64,000 bases of DNA from Pleomorphomonas koreensis DSM 23070. Its GTDB lineage: Bacteria; Pseudomonadota; Alphaproteobacteria; Rhizobiales; Pleomorphomonadaceae. Made by a program: the position numbers and the translations under genes. This document shows, in pieces, positions 57,238 through 64,000 of this stretch. The number at the start of each line of letters is the position of its first letter. Positions within the stretch are counted from its first letter, which is position 1. Location: NCBI RefSeq assembly GCF_000425185.1, contig NZ_AULH01000005.1:124001-188000 (forward strand), given 5' to 3'. A model generated the notes under the pieces. The model searched no databases. It saw nothing but the letters and a program-made list of their open reading frames with translations, and had not been told where the DNA came from.

Positions 57238-58629
57238 ATGTCCGTCCGGTCCATCCTGCTCGGCCGCCAGCGCCACGTTTTCGACGACCTCAAGGCCGTG
57301 ATGGCCGCCGCTTCGCCGGAGAAATCCGGCGACCGGCTGGCCGGCATCGCCGCCGACACCAACGAGCGGCGCGTCGCCGCCCGCTACGTGCTGGCCGACA
57401 TCCCGCTCCGCGCCTTCCTCGACGAGCCGCTGATCCCCTACGAGACAGACGAGGTCACCCGCCTGATCCTCGACGGCCACGACGCCGCCGCCTTCGCACC
57501 GGTCGCCCACATGACGGTCGGCCAGTTCCGTGACTGGCTGCTGTCCTACGACTGCACCACCGAGGCGCTTTCCGCCCTCGCCCCCGGCCTGACGCCGGAG
57601 ATGGCCGCCGCCGTCTCCAAGATCATGCGCAACCACGACCTGATCGTCGCGGCGGCCAAGACGGCCGTCGTCACCGCCTTCCGGACGACCATCGGCCTGC
57701 CGGGGCGCCTGTCGAGCCGCCTCCAGCCCAACCACCCGACCGACGACCCCGAGGGCGTCGCCGGCTCGACGCTCGACGGCCTCACCTACGGCATCGGCGA
57801 CGCGGTGATCGGCATCAACCCGGCCGGCGACAACCTCGACGCCTGCATGCGGCTGATGGAGCTGTTCGACCGGCTGCGGCAGCGCTTCGACATCCCCATG
57901 CAGTCCTGCGTGCTGACCCACGTCACCACCTCGATCAAGGCGGTGGAGGCCGGCGCGCCGCTCGACCTGGTGTTCCAGTCGGTGGCCGGCACGGAAGCCG
58001 CCAACCGCGGCTTCGGCGTCGACCTCGCCCTGCTGGACGAAGGCCGCGCGGCGGGACTGAGCCTCAATCGCGGCACGGTCGGCGACAACGTCATGTATCT
58101 CGAAACCGGCCAGGGCTCAGCGCTGTCGGCCGACGCCCACCACGGCGTCGACGAGCAGACCGTCGAGGCGCGCGCCTATGCCGTCGCCCGCCACCTGAAG
58201 CCGCTGATCGTCAACACCGTGGTCGGCTTCATCGGCCCGGAATATCTCTACGACGCCAAGCAGATCATCCGCGCCGGCCTCGAAGACCATTTCTGCGGCA
58301 AGCTCCTGGGCGTGCCGATGGGCGTCGACGTCTGCTACACCAACCACGCCGAGGCCGACCAGGACGACATGGACAACCTGATGTTCCTGCTCGCCTCGGC
58401 CGGCGTCAACTTCCTGATCGCCGTGCCCGGCGCCGACGACGTCATGCTGAACTACCAGTCGCTCAGCTACCACGACATCGTCAGCCTCCGGCATTCGTTC
58501 GGCCGGCCGCCGGCGCCGGAGTTCGAGGCCTGGCTGCGCCGCATGGACCTTCTCGACGGCGACGGCCGCCTCGCCCCGCAGGGCAGCTCCGTCGCCCGCC
58601 GGCTGATCGACTACCGGGCCTCGGCATGA
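57238..58629 (+). CDS. eutB: Ethanolamine ammonia-lyase large subunit
   Basis: The 463-residue EutB forms, with EutC, the adenosylcobalamin-dependent lyase that turns ethanolamine into acetaldehyde and ammonia. The sequence is recognisable throughout: GRLSSRLQPNHPTDDPEGVA, GDAVIGINPAGDNLDACM, FIGPEYLYDAKQIIRAGLED and PMGVDVCYTNHAEADQDDMD. No other eut gene or microcompartment shell gene is in the window, so the enzyme is used without a shell unless the shell genes are elsewhere. The gene is coupled to eutC by ATGA overlap. Confidence 0.97.
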   Translation: MSVRSILLGRQRHVFDDLKAVMAAASPEKSGDRLAGIAADTNERRVAARYVLADIPLRAFLDEPLIPYETDEVTRLILDGHDAAAFAPVAHMTVGQFRDWLLSYDCTTEALSALAPGLTPEMAAAVSKIMRNHDLIVAAAKTAVVTAFRTTIGLPGRLSSRLQPNHPTDDPEGVAGSTLDGLTYGIGDAVIGINPAGDNLDACMRLMELFDRLRQRFDIPMQSCVLTHVTTSIKAVEAGAPLDLVFQSVAGTEAANRGFGVDLALLDEGRAAGLSLNRGTVGDNVMYLETGQGSALSADAHHGVDEQTVEARAYAVARHLKPLIVNTVVGFIGPEYLYDAKQIIRAGLEDHFCGKLLGVPMGVDVCYTNHAEADQDDMDNLMFLLASAGVNFLIAVPGADDVMLNYQSLSYHDIVSLRHSFGRPPAPEFEAWLRRMDLLDGDGRLAPQGSSVARRLIDYRASA

Positions 58630-59372
58630 GCACCCCCGTCGACCTCGATCCGTTCGCCCGCTTCCGCGCCGTCACCCGCGCCCGCATCGGCCTCGGGCGA
58701 ACAGGCGATTCGCTGCCGATCCGCGCCGTGCTCGATTTCCAGCTGGCGCACGCCCGCGCCCGCGACGCCGTGCACGGCCATGTCGATTTCGCCGCCATGG
58801 CGGAGCGCATCGGCGCCGACCGGCCAGTGATCCGCCTGAAATCGCGCGCCGCCGACCGCCCGACCTATCTCGCCCGGCCCGACCTCGGCCGCCGCGTCGA
58901 TCCCATGATGCTGGCCGACGTCTCGAAGGGCGCCTACGACGTCGCCTTCGTCGTCGCCGACGGCCTCTCGGCCGCCGCCGTCGAGGCGCATGGCGAGAGC
59001 GTGCTCGCCGCCTGCCTGCGCCGGCTCGGCGATCTCGCCGTGGCGCCCGTCGTGCTGGGCGAACAGGCGCGCGTCGCCTTTGGCGACGAAGCCGGCGAAG
59101 CGCTCGGCGCCCGCCTCGTGGTGGTGCTGATCGGCGAGCGGCCGGGTCTGTCCGTGCCCGACAGCCTCGGCGCCTACGTCACCTTCGATCCCAGCGTCGG
59201 CCGGCGCGACAGCGAGCGCAACTGCGTCTCCAACATCCACGCCGACGGCCTTCCTCACGAAGCAGCCGCCGACCGGATCGTCTGGCTGATCCGCGCGGCG
59301 CTGCGCCTCGGCCTCACCGGTGTCGATCTCAAGGAGGACGCGGGCGGGGCAACGGCACTCCCCATCGTTTGA
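58626..59372 (+). CDS. eutC: Ethanolamine ammonia-lyase small subunit
   Basis: The 248-residue partner of EutB. Typical motifs are ARIGLGRTGDSLPIRAVLDF near residue 18, RPDLGRRVDPMMLAD in the middle, and the cobalamin-side PSVGRRDSERNCVSNIHADG near the C-terminus, the EutC signature. The start shares ATGA with the eutB stop codon. Together they make the (alpha-beta)2 trimer holoenzyme; adenosylcobalamin must be supplied. Confidence 0.97.
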   Translation: MSTPVDLDPFARFRAVTRARIGLGRTGDSLPIRAVLDFQLAHARARDAVHGHVDFAAMAERIGADRPVIRLKSRAADRPTYLARPDLGRRVDPMMLADVSKGAYDVAFVVADGLSAAAVEAHGESVLAACLRRLGDLAVAPVVLGEQARVAFGDEAGEALGARLVVVLIGERPGLSVPDSLGAYVTFDPSVGRRDSERNCVSNIHADGLPHEAAADRIVWLIRAALRLGLTGVDLKEDAGGATALPIV

Positions 59373-59495
59373 ACCGGATTTATTTGAACAATCCGCCGCC
59401 GGCACGACCCTTCGCCAATACTCTCCTAACCATCGTTGTCCTAGCATCGCCGTCTCGCGTGAGGCAGCGCAGCCGAATCGGTGGAGGTGACGAGG

Positions 59496-60812
59496 ATGCG
59501 CCTGAGCGGAGTTCTGGTGGCGATCGGGCTATGGATCGGCGGCGCCGGCGCGGCGACGGCCGGGGAGATGCTGACCATCGCCGCCGTCGACAATGCCGAC
59601 ATGATCCGCATGCGCGAACTGACCGACGACTTCATGGCGGTCAATCCCGGCATTCACATCAATTGGGTGATGCTGGAGGAGAGCGTGCTGCGCCAGAAGG
59701 TGGCGACCGACATCGAGACGCGCGGCGGCCAGTTCGACATCATGACCATCGGCAATTACGAGGTGCCGATCTGGGCGAGACAGGGCTGGCTGACGCCGCT
59801 CACCGCCCTCGGCGCCAAGTATGACGTGGACGACCTGCTGCCGGCCATCCGCAAGGCGGTGTCCTACGACGGCAAGCTCTACGCCTCGCCCTTCTACGGC
59901 GAGAGTGCCATGCTGATGTACCGCACCGACCTGTTCCGCGCCGCCGGCCTCGAAATGCCGCCATCGCCGACCTGGAGCTTCGTGCGCGAGGCGGCGCTGA
60001 AGCTCACCGACAAGGCCGCCGGCCGCTACGGCATCTGCCTGCGCGGCAAGGCCGGCTGGGGCGAGAACATGGCGTTCCTCACCGCCGCCGGCAATTCCTT
60101 CGGCGCCCGCTGGTTCGACCCCGACTGGCGGCCGGAATTCCGCTCCCCCGAGTGGCGGCAGACGCTCGACTTCTACGTCGAGCTGATGCAGGAGGCCTCG
60201 CCGCCGGGCGCCGCCTTCCGCGGCTATGCCGACAATCTCGATCTGTTCCGGACGGGCGGCTGCGCCATATGGATCGATTCCACTGTCGCCGCCTCAACGC
60301 TGAACGATCCCAAGACCTCCAGCGTGGTCGGCCGTGTCGGCTACGCGCCCTTCCCCACCCACGGCGGCCTCGGCAACCACGGCAACTGGCTGTGGACCTG
60401 GAATCTGGCCATCCCCGCCGGCACCACCAAGGCCGACGCGGCGCAGCGCTTCATCGCCTGGGCGACCGACCGTGACTATGCCGAACTGGTGGCCGCCCAC
60501 GAGGGCTGGGCCTATGCGCCGCCCGGCACGCGCACCTCGCTCTACAACAATCCCTCCTACCGCTCGGCGGCGCCGTTCTCCGGCTACACGCTCAACGCCA
60601 TCAACACCGCCAACCCCGACCAGCCGACCGTCAAGCCGGTGCCCTACACGGGCAGCCAGTTCGTGGCGATCCCGGAGTTCCAGCGCATCGGCAATGCCGT
60701 CGGCCAGATCTTCGCCGCCGCCGTGGTCGGGCAGATGGGCACGACGGAAGCGCTGTCCGCCGCCAACGACCTGACGCTCCGGGAGATGAAGCGGGCCGGC
60801 TACATACGGTAG
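59496..60812 (+). CDS. ABC transporter solute-binding protein, orphan
   Basis: A 438-residue periplasmic protein with a cleavable signal peptide (cleavage near ATAGE, about residue 24) and a family-1 solute-binding fold. Motifs such as FDIMTIGNYEVPIWARQGWL, then KAVSYDGKLYASPFYGE, and FRTGGCAIWIDSTVAAS resemble the polyol/sugar (sorbitol/mannitol) binding subgroup. ATG 59496 is used because GGAGGTGACGAGG precedes it. No permease or ATPase genes are adjacent, so the transporter partners must be elsewhere. Confidence 0.9.
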   Translation: MRLSGVLVAIGLWIGGAGAATAGEMLTIAAVDNADMIRMRELTDDFMAVNPGIHINWVMLEESVLRQKVATDIETRGGQFDIMTIGNYEVPIWARQGWLTPLTALGAKYDVDDLLPAIRKAVSYDGKLYASPFYGESAMLMYRTDLFRAAGLEMPPSPTWSFVREAALKLTDKAAGRYGICLRGKAGWGENMAFLTAAGNSFGARWFDPDWRPEFRSPEWRQTLDFYVELMQEASPPGAAFRGYADNLDLFRTGGCAIWIDSTVAASTLNDPKTSSVVGRVGYAPFPTHGGLGNHGNWLWTWNLAIPAGTTKADAAQRFIAWATDRDYAELVAAHEGWAYAPPGTRTSLYNNPSYRSAAPFSGYTLNAINTANPDQPTVKPVPYTGSQFVAIPEFQRIGNAVGQIFAAAVVGQMGTTEALSAANDLTLREMKRAGYIR

Positions 60813-60816
60813 AGTA

Positions 60817-60828
60817 CTGACCGGTCAG
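60817..60828. promoter_or_regulatory. 12-bp palindrome before hcp
   Basis: CTGACCGGTCAG is perfectly self-complementary and lies five bases after the solute-binding protein stop and 111 before hcp. It resembles TetR-type operators; the regulator is unknown. Confidence 0.4.
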
Positions 60829-60939
60829 CAATTTGTCGCCGCACAACGTCCGCGACGGGGCTTTTTCCTAGTCTCCCCCCATCCCGCCGGTCACCCCGGC
60901 AAGAAGGGCTCTCAAGCCCCCGAGGATGGAGACGGACAG

Positions 60940-62526
60940 ATGTTTTGCTACCAGTGTGAACAGACGGCCCGCGGTACCGGCTGCGTGACGCGCGGCGTCT
61001 GCGGCAAGTCGCCGGAGACCTCCGACCTGCAGGACGTGCTGCTCCATGCGGCCAAGCGCCTCGCCAGCCGCTATGCCGCCGTCCCCGCCGCCGAGCGGCC
61101 GGCCAGCCTGGCGCCCATGCTCGAAGACGCGCTGTTCGTCACGGTCACCAACGTCAACTTCGACACCGCCTCCATCCTGGAGCAGATCCGCGAAGTGGTC
61201 GCCGCGGCCGGCGCCAATGCCGCCGGCGTGGCGGTCGAGGCGCCCGAGGACACGCTGCTCGCCTGGTCGCGCTCATCGATGATTGACGCCCGCAAGGCCA
61301 CCCTCGGCGACGACGTCACCGGCCTGCAGGAACTGCTGCTCTACGGCCTCAAGGGCATGGCCGCCTATGCCCACCACGCCCGCCAGATGAACCGCGCCGA
61401 TCCGGTGGTCGACGCCTTCACGGTCGAGGCGCTGGCCAAGCTCGACGCCGGCGTATCGTCGGTCGACGAACTGCTCGCCCTCAACCTCAAGTGCGGCGAA
61501 GTCACCGTCAACGTGCTGGCGCTGCTCGATGCCGCCCACGGCGACACCTTCGGCAAGCCGACGCCGACGCCGGTGCTGATGGGCCACGTGCCCGGCAAGG
61601 CGATCCTCATTTCCGGCCACGACATGGTCGACCTCAAGGCGCTCTTGGAGCAGACCGAGGGCAAGGGCATCAACATCTACACCCACGGCGAGATGCTGCC
61701 GGCCCACGGCTATCCGGAACTCAAGAAGTTCAAGCACCTGGCCGGCCACTTCGGCGGCGCATGGATGCTGCAGCAGCGGGAGTTCCCGAACTTCCCCGGC
61801 GCCATCCTGATGACCACCAACTGCCTGATGCAGCCCGCCGACGACTATGAGGGCCGCCTGTTCACCCGCAATCTCGTGGCCTGGCCGGGCATCGCCCACA
61901 TCGACGACCGCGACTTCACGCCGGTCATCGAGGCGGCTCTCGCCGCCCCCGGCTTCACCGACAGCGTCAAGACCGGCGAGCATCTGGTCGGCTTCGGCCA
62001 CGACGCCGTCCTCGGCGCCGCCGACAAGATCGTCGGCGCGGTCAAGGCCGGCGAGATCAAGCACTTCGCCGTCATCGGCGGCTGCGACGGTTCGGAGGGC
62101 GAGCGCTCCTACTACACCGACCTCGGCACGACCATTCCGAACGACTGGGTGATCCTGACGCTCGGCTGCGGCAAGTACCGGCTGCTCGGCCACGACTACG
62201 GCACCGTCGCCGGCCTGCCGCGCCTCCTCGACATGGGCCAGTGCAACGACAGCTTCTCGGCCGTCAAGGTGGCGCTGGCGCTCGCCGACGCCTTCGGCTG
62301 CACGGTCAACGACCTGCCGCTGTCGATCGTGCTCAGCTGGTTCGAGCAGAAGGCGGTGTGCGTGCTGCTGGCGCTGCTGCACCTCAACGTCAAGAACATC
62401 CGCATCGGGCCGCGTCTGCCCGCCTTCCTGACGCCGGCCGTGCTGAAGGTGCTGGTCGACACCTTCGGCCTGAAGCCGGTGGGCGAGGTGGAAAGCGACC
62501 TCAAGGCGATGGCCAACGCCGCCTGA
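60940..62526 (+). CDS. hcp: Hydroxylamine reductase / hybrid cluster protein
   Basis: A 528-residue hybrid-cluster protein that reduces hydroxylamine, or NO in many organisms, with a 4Fe-2O-2S centre. The N-terminal cysteines are C3, C6, C15, C21 (CX2CX8CX5C), which is the class I arrangement seen in anaerobes and differs from the CX2CX11CX6C of enteric class II. Central and C-terminal cluster ligands are seen in LLALNLKCGEVTVN, AILMTTNCLMQPADDY and VIGGCDGSEGERSY. No hcr reductase gene follows, consistent with class I. Confidence 0.96.
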   Translation: MFCYQCEQTARGTGCVTRGVCGKSPETSDLQDVLLHAAKRLASRYAAVPAAERPASLAPMLEDALFVTVTNVNFDTASILEQIREVVAAAGANAAGVAVEAPEDTLLAWSRSSMIDARKATLGDDVTGLQELLLYGLKGMAAYAHHARQMNRADPVVDAFTVEALAKLDAGVSSVDELLALNLKCGEVTVNVLALLDAAHGDTFGKPTPTPVLMGHVPGKAILISGHDMVDLKALLEQTEGKGINIYTHGEMLPAHGYPELKKFKHLAGHFGGAWMLQQREFPNFPGAILMTTNCLMQPADDYEGRLFTRNLVAWPGIAHIDDRDFTPVIEAALAAPGFTDSVKTGEHLVGFGHDAVLGAADKIVGAVKAGEIKHFAVIGGCDGSEGERSYYTDLGTTIPNDWVILTLGCGKYRLLGHDYGTVAGLPRLLDMGQCNDSFSAVKVALALADAFGCTVNDLPLSIVLSWFEQKAVCVLLALLHLNVKNIRIGPRLPAFLTPAVLKVLVDTFGLKPVGEVESDLKAMANAA

Positions 62527-62540
62527 GCCAACGAAAAAGA

Positions 62541-62566
62541 CCGGCCGGGCAGCGATGCCCGGCCGG
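62541..62566 (+). terminator. Hairpin after hcp
   Basis: An 11-bp perfect stem (62541-62551 with 62556-62566) with a GCGA loop, 14 bases after the stop. No T-run follows, so it may act as a stabiliser or a weak terminator. Confidence 0.6.
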
Positions 62567-62594
62567 CGGGTTCTCCGAAGAGCCGCTTGGCGCG

Positions 62595-62729
62595 TCACGC
62601 TCCGATGGCGATCCTCTGAAGACAGAACAGCACCGTCAGGAACGCCGCGGCGACGGCGATCCGCAGGCAGAATCCGGCGGATGGACCAATGCAGGCCCGC
62701 CCTACTTCCTTGACCATGGTGACAATCAC
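62595..62729 (-). CDS. Possible 44-residue membrane protein
   Basis: A 44-codon frame on the minus strand, from GTG 62729 to a stop at 62597. A GGGAGG Shine-Dalgarno lies about five bases before the GTG; ATG 62717 is an internal alternative. The C-terminal half is a clear hydrophobic helix (about residues 24-37, IAVAAAFLTVLFCL) with short charged or polar ends and four cysteine or basic-flanked sites. I know of no homologue. It is between hcp and hydE, divergent from hydE. Confidence 0.4.
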   Translation of the reverse strand: MIVTMVKEVGRACIGPSAGFCLRIAVAAAFLTVLFCLQRIAIGA

Positions 62730-62947
62730 GGCCGCCTCCCTGTTGCGTTCGCAGGTCACCTAGTGAACGTCGAGCCCGGCGAGTTCCTCCCCCCTCCGGG
62801 CCGCACGTCGCAGGAAGCTAGAATCGAATCCGGCGAAGGGCCATTCAAAACGTTTCGTCTACGTATTCGGCGGGATGGGCGCCGCCTGTCGCCGGGGCGC
62901 TGTTCAGGCTATATCTTTCCCAACACATATAAGTTTTTGGACAGCCC

Positions 62948-63997
62948 ATGACGAATGCCGCCGCCCTCCTGGACACCACCCCGGCCGGAGACGTTTTCGA
63001 CCATGCCGCCGTCAAGGCGCTGTTCGAACTGCCGCGCGAGGCGTTGTTCGCCCGCGCCAACGCGGTGCGCAAGGACCACATGGGCGACGAGGTGTTCCTG
63101 CGCGGCATCGTCGAGTTCTCCAACGTCTGCGCCAACGACTGCCTCTACTGCGGCATCCGCAAGTCCAACCACGGCGTGCGCCGCTACCGCATCGAGGAGG
63201 AGGAAATCCTCGAAGTGGCCCGCCGCATGGAGGGCTGGCAGCAGACCACCATCGTGCTGCAATCGGGCGAGGTGGCGGCGGAGAAGGAAGACGCGCGCAT
63301 CGAGCGGATCATCCGGCGGATCAAGACCGAGACGCGGCTCGCCGTGACGATGAGCGCCGGCAACCGGCCGCACGACACCTACGCCCGCTGGCGGGCGGCC
63401 GGCATGGACCGCTATCTCCTGCGCTTCGAGACCTCCAACCCCGCCCTCTTCGCCTACCTCCATCCCGACTGCGACCTCGACGAGCGCATCCGCTGCCTGA
63501 AGGACCTGCGCAGCCTCGGCGTGCAGGTCGGTTCCGGCTTCATGATCGGCGTGCCCGGCGAGACGCTCGACATCCTCGCCGATAACATCCTGCTCTGCCG
63601 CGATCTCGACCTCGACATGATCGGCATCGGGCCGTTCATCGCCCATCCCGACACGCCGCTCGCCGGCCTTGCCAACGCCTATGCCGGCGACACCGACATG
63701 TTCTTCGCCGCCGTGGCGGCGCTCCGCATCGTCAACCCGCGCGCCCACATCCCGGCGACGACGGCCTTCGACGCCATCTTCCCGCACGCCGGCCGCGACC
63801 TGGTGCTGCAACGCGGCGCCAACGTGTTCATGCCCAACGCCACGCCCGGCCGCTTCCGCAAGAACTACATGCTCTATCCGGACAAGCCCTGCGTCGACGA
63901 AGACGACCACCAGTGCTCGGGCTGTGCCGCCGCCCGCATCTGGTCGATCGGCCGGCTGATCGGCCAGGGGCCGGGGCACTCGATCAAGGCGCGGTGA
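62948..63997 (+). CDS. hydE: [FeFe] hydrogenase H-cluster maturation radical SAM protein HydE
   Basis: A 349-residue radical SAM enzyme. The CX3CX2C site is CANDCLYCGIR near residue 62. A second CX7CX2C set near the C-terminus (CVDEDDHQCSGC) matches the extra iron-sulfur site of HydE and helps separate it from PylB and BioB, which share the core. HydE supplies part of the diiron H-cluster together with HydF and HydG. These partners are not in the window but may follow immediately, because the gene ends three bases before the edge. Confidence 0.85.
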   Translation: MTNAAALLDTTPAGDVFDHAAVKALFELPREALFARANAVRKDHMGDEVFLRGIVEFSNVCANDCLYCGIRKSNHGVRRYRIEEEEILEVARRMEGWQQTTIVLQSGEVAAEKEDARIERIIRRIKTETRLAVTMSAGNRPHDTYARWRAAGMDRYLLRFETSNPALFAYLHPDCDLDERIRCLKDLRSLGVQVGSGFMIGVPGETLDILADNILLCRDLDLDMIGIGPFIAHPDTPLAGLANAYAGDTDMFFAAVAALRIVNPRAHIPATTAFDAIFPHAGRDLVLQRGANVFMPNATPGRFRKNYMLYPDKPCVDEDDHQCSGCAAARIWSIGRLIGQGPGHSIKAR

Positions 63998-64000
63998 TCT

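Noticed and set aside
60813..60939. FNR box (TTGAT-N4-ATCAA) before hcp
   Set aside because: No such site was found; only the CTGACCGGTCAG palindrome is present.

Overview
The window is GC-rich (roughly two thirds G+C), densely coded chromosomal DNA of an alphaproteobacterium, most likely order Hyphomicrobiales. Supporting signs are a groESL operon behind a CIRCE element and an RpoH-type promoter, hisZ placed between hisS and hisG, DUF1127 small proteins, a BacA/SbmA-like ABC protein, rsmE next to a plant/alphaproteobacterial-type gshA, and a cheZ-type phosphatase. Hcp and HydE at the right end suggest at least facultative anaerobic metabolism; a Pleomorphomonas-like genus would fit, but this is only an inference. 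No phage, insertion sequence, CRISPR array, rRNA or tRNA was seen.

Layout. 1-7 kb: the 3' part of ileS, lspA, a lipoprotein, a degenerate membrane EAL protein, a CopZ-like metallochaperone and an NtrC-family regulator without the GAFTGA loop. 7-14 kb: a periplasmic protein, a GNAT enzyme, an EamA transporter, groESL, a BrnT/BrnA toxin-antitoxin pair and the BacA-like ABC protein. 14-18.4 kb: doxX and the translationally coupled hisS-hisZ-hisG operon. 18.5-22 kb: a TetR gene divergent from an MDR oxidoreductase and MFS efflux gene, with two matching palindromic operators, then tag. 22-25 kb: cheZ, two tandem L,D-transpeptidases and a LprI-like protein. 25.4-29.8 kb: lutABC (lactate oxidation), a LysE exporter and a LysR regulator. 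30-35 kb: two DUF1127 proteins coupled to a YHS-like protein, rsmE, gshA and xseA. 35-43 kb: a 7TM-PAS-GGDEF diguanylate cyclase divergent from malate synthase G, a UspA protein and a Pat-type acyl-CoA synthetase/acetyltransferase. 43-50 kb: a chemoreceptor, transaldolase, a SorC regulator, SnoaL-like and DHFR-like proteins, a pentose-phosphate epimerase homologue and a low-complexity protein. 50.4-57 kb: an OmpR/EnvZ-type pair and a Gld-like ABC operon (ATPase, permease, GldG, DUF4340). 57-64 kb: eutBC, an orphan solute-binding protein, hcp, a possible 44-aa membrane protein and hydE.

Most genes are housekeeping or central metabolism. Carbon genes recur: transaldolase, an Rpe homologue, SorC, malate synthase, lactate oxidation and ethanolamine lyase. 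Signalling genes include EAL, GGDEF, a chemoreceptor, CheZ, OmpR/EnvZ and the NtrC-like regulator. Many neighbours share ATGA stop/start overlaps, indicating translational coupling. The parts most worth a second look are the TetR operator pair, the GAFTGA-less regulator, the Gld-like ABC operon, the DUF1127/YHS cluster, the tandem dyads before eutBC, and the hcp-hydE end with its possible small membrane protein.
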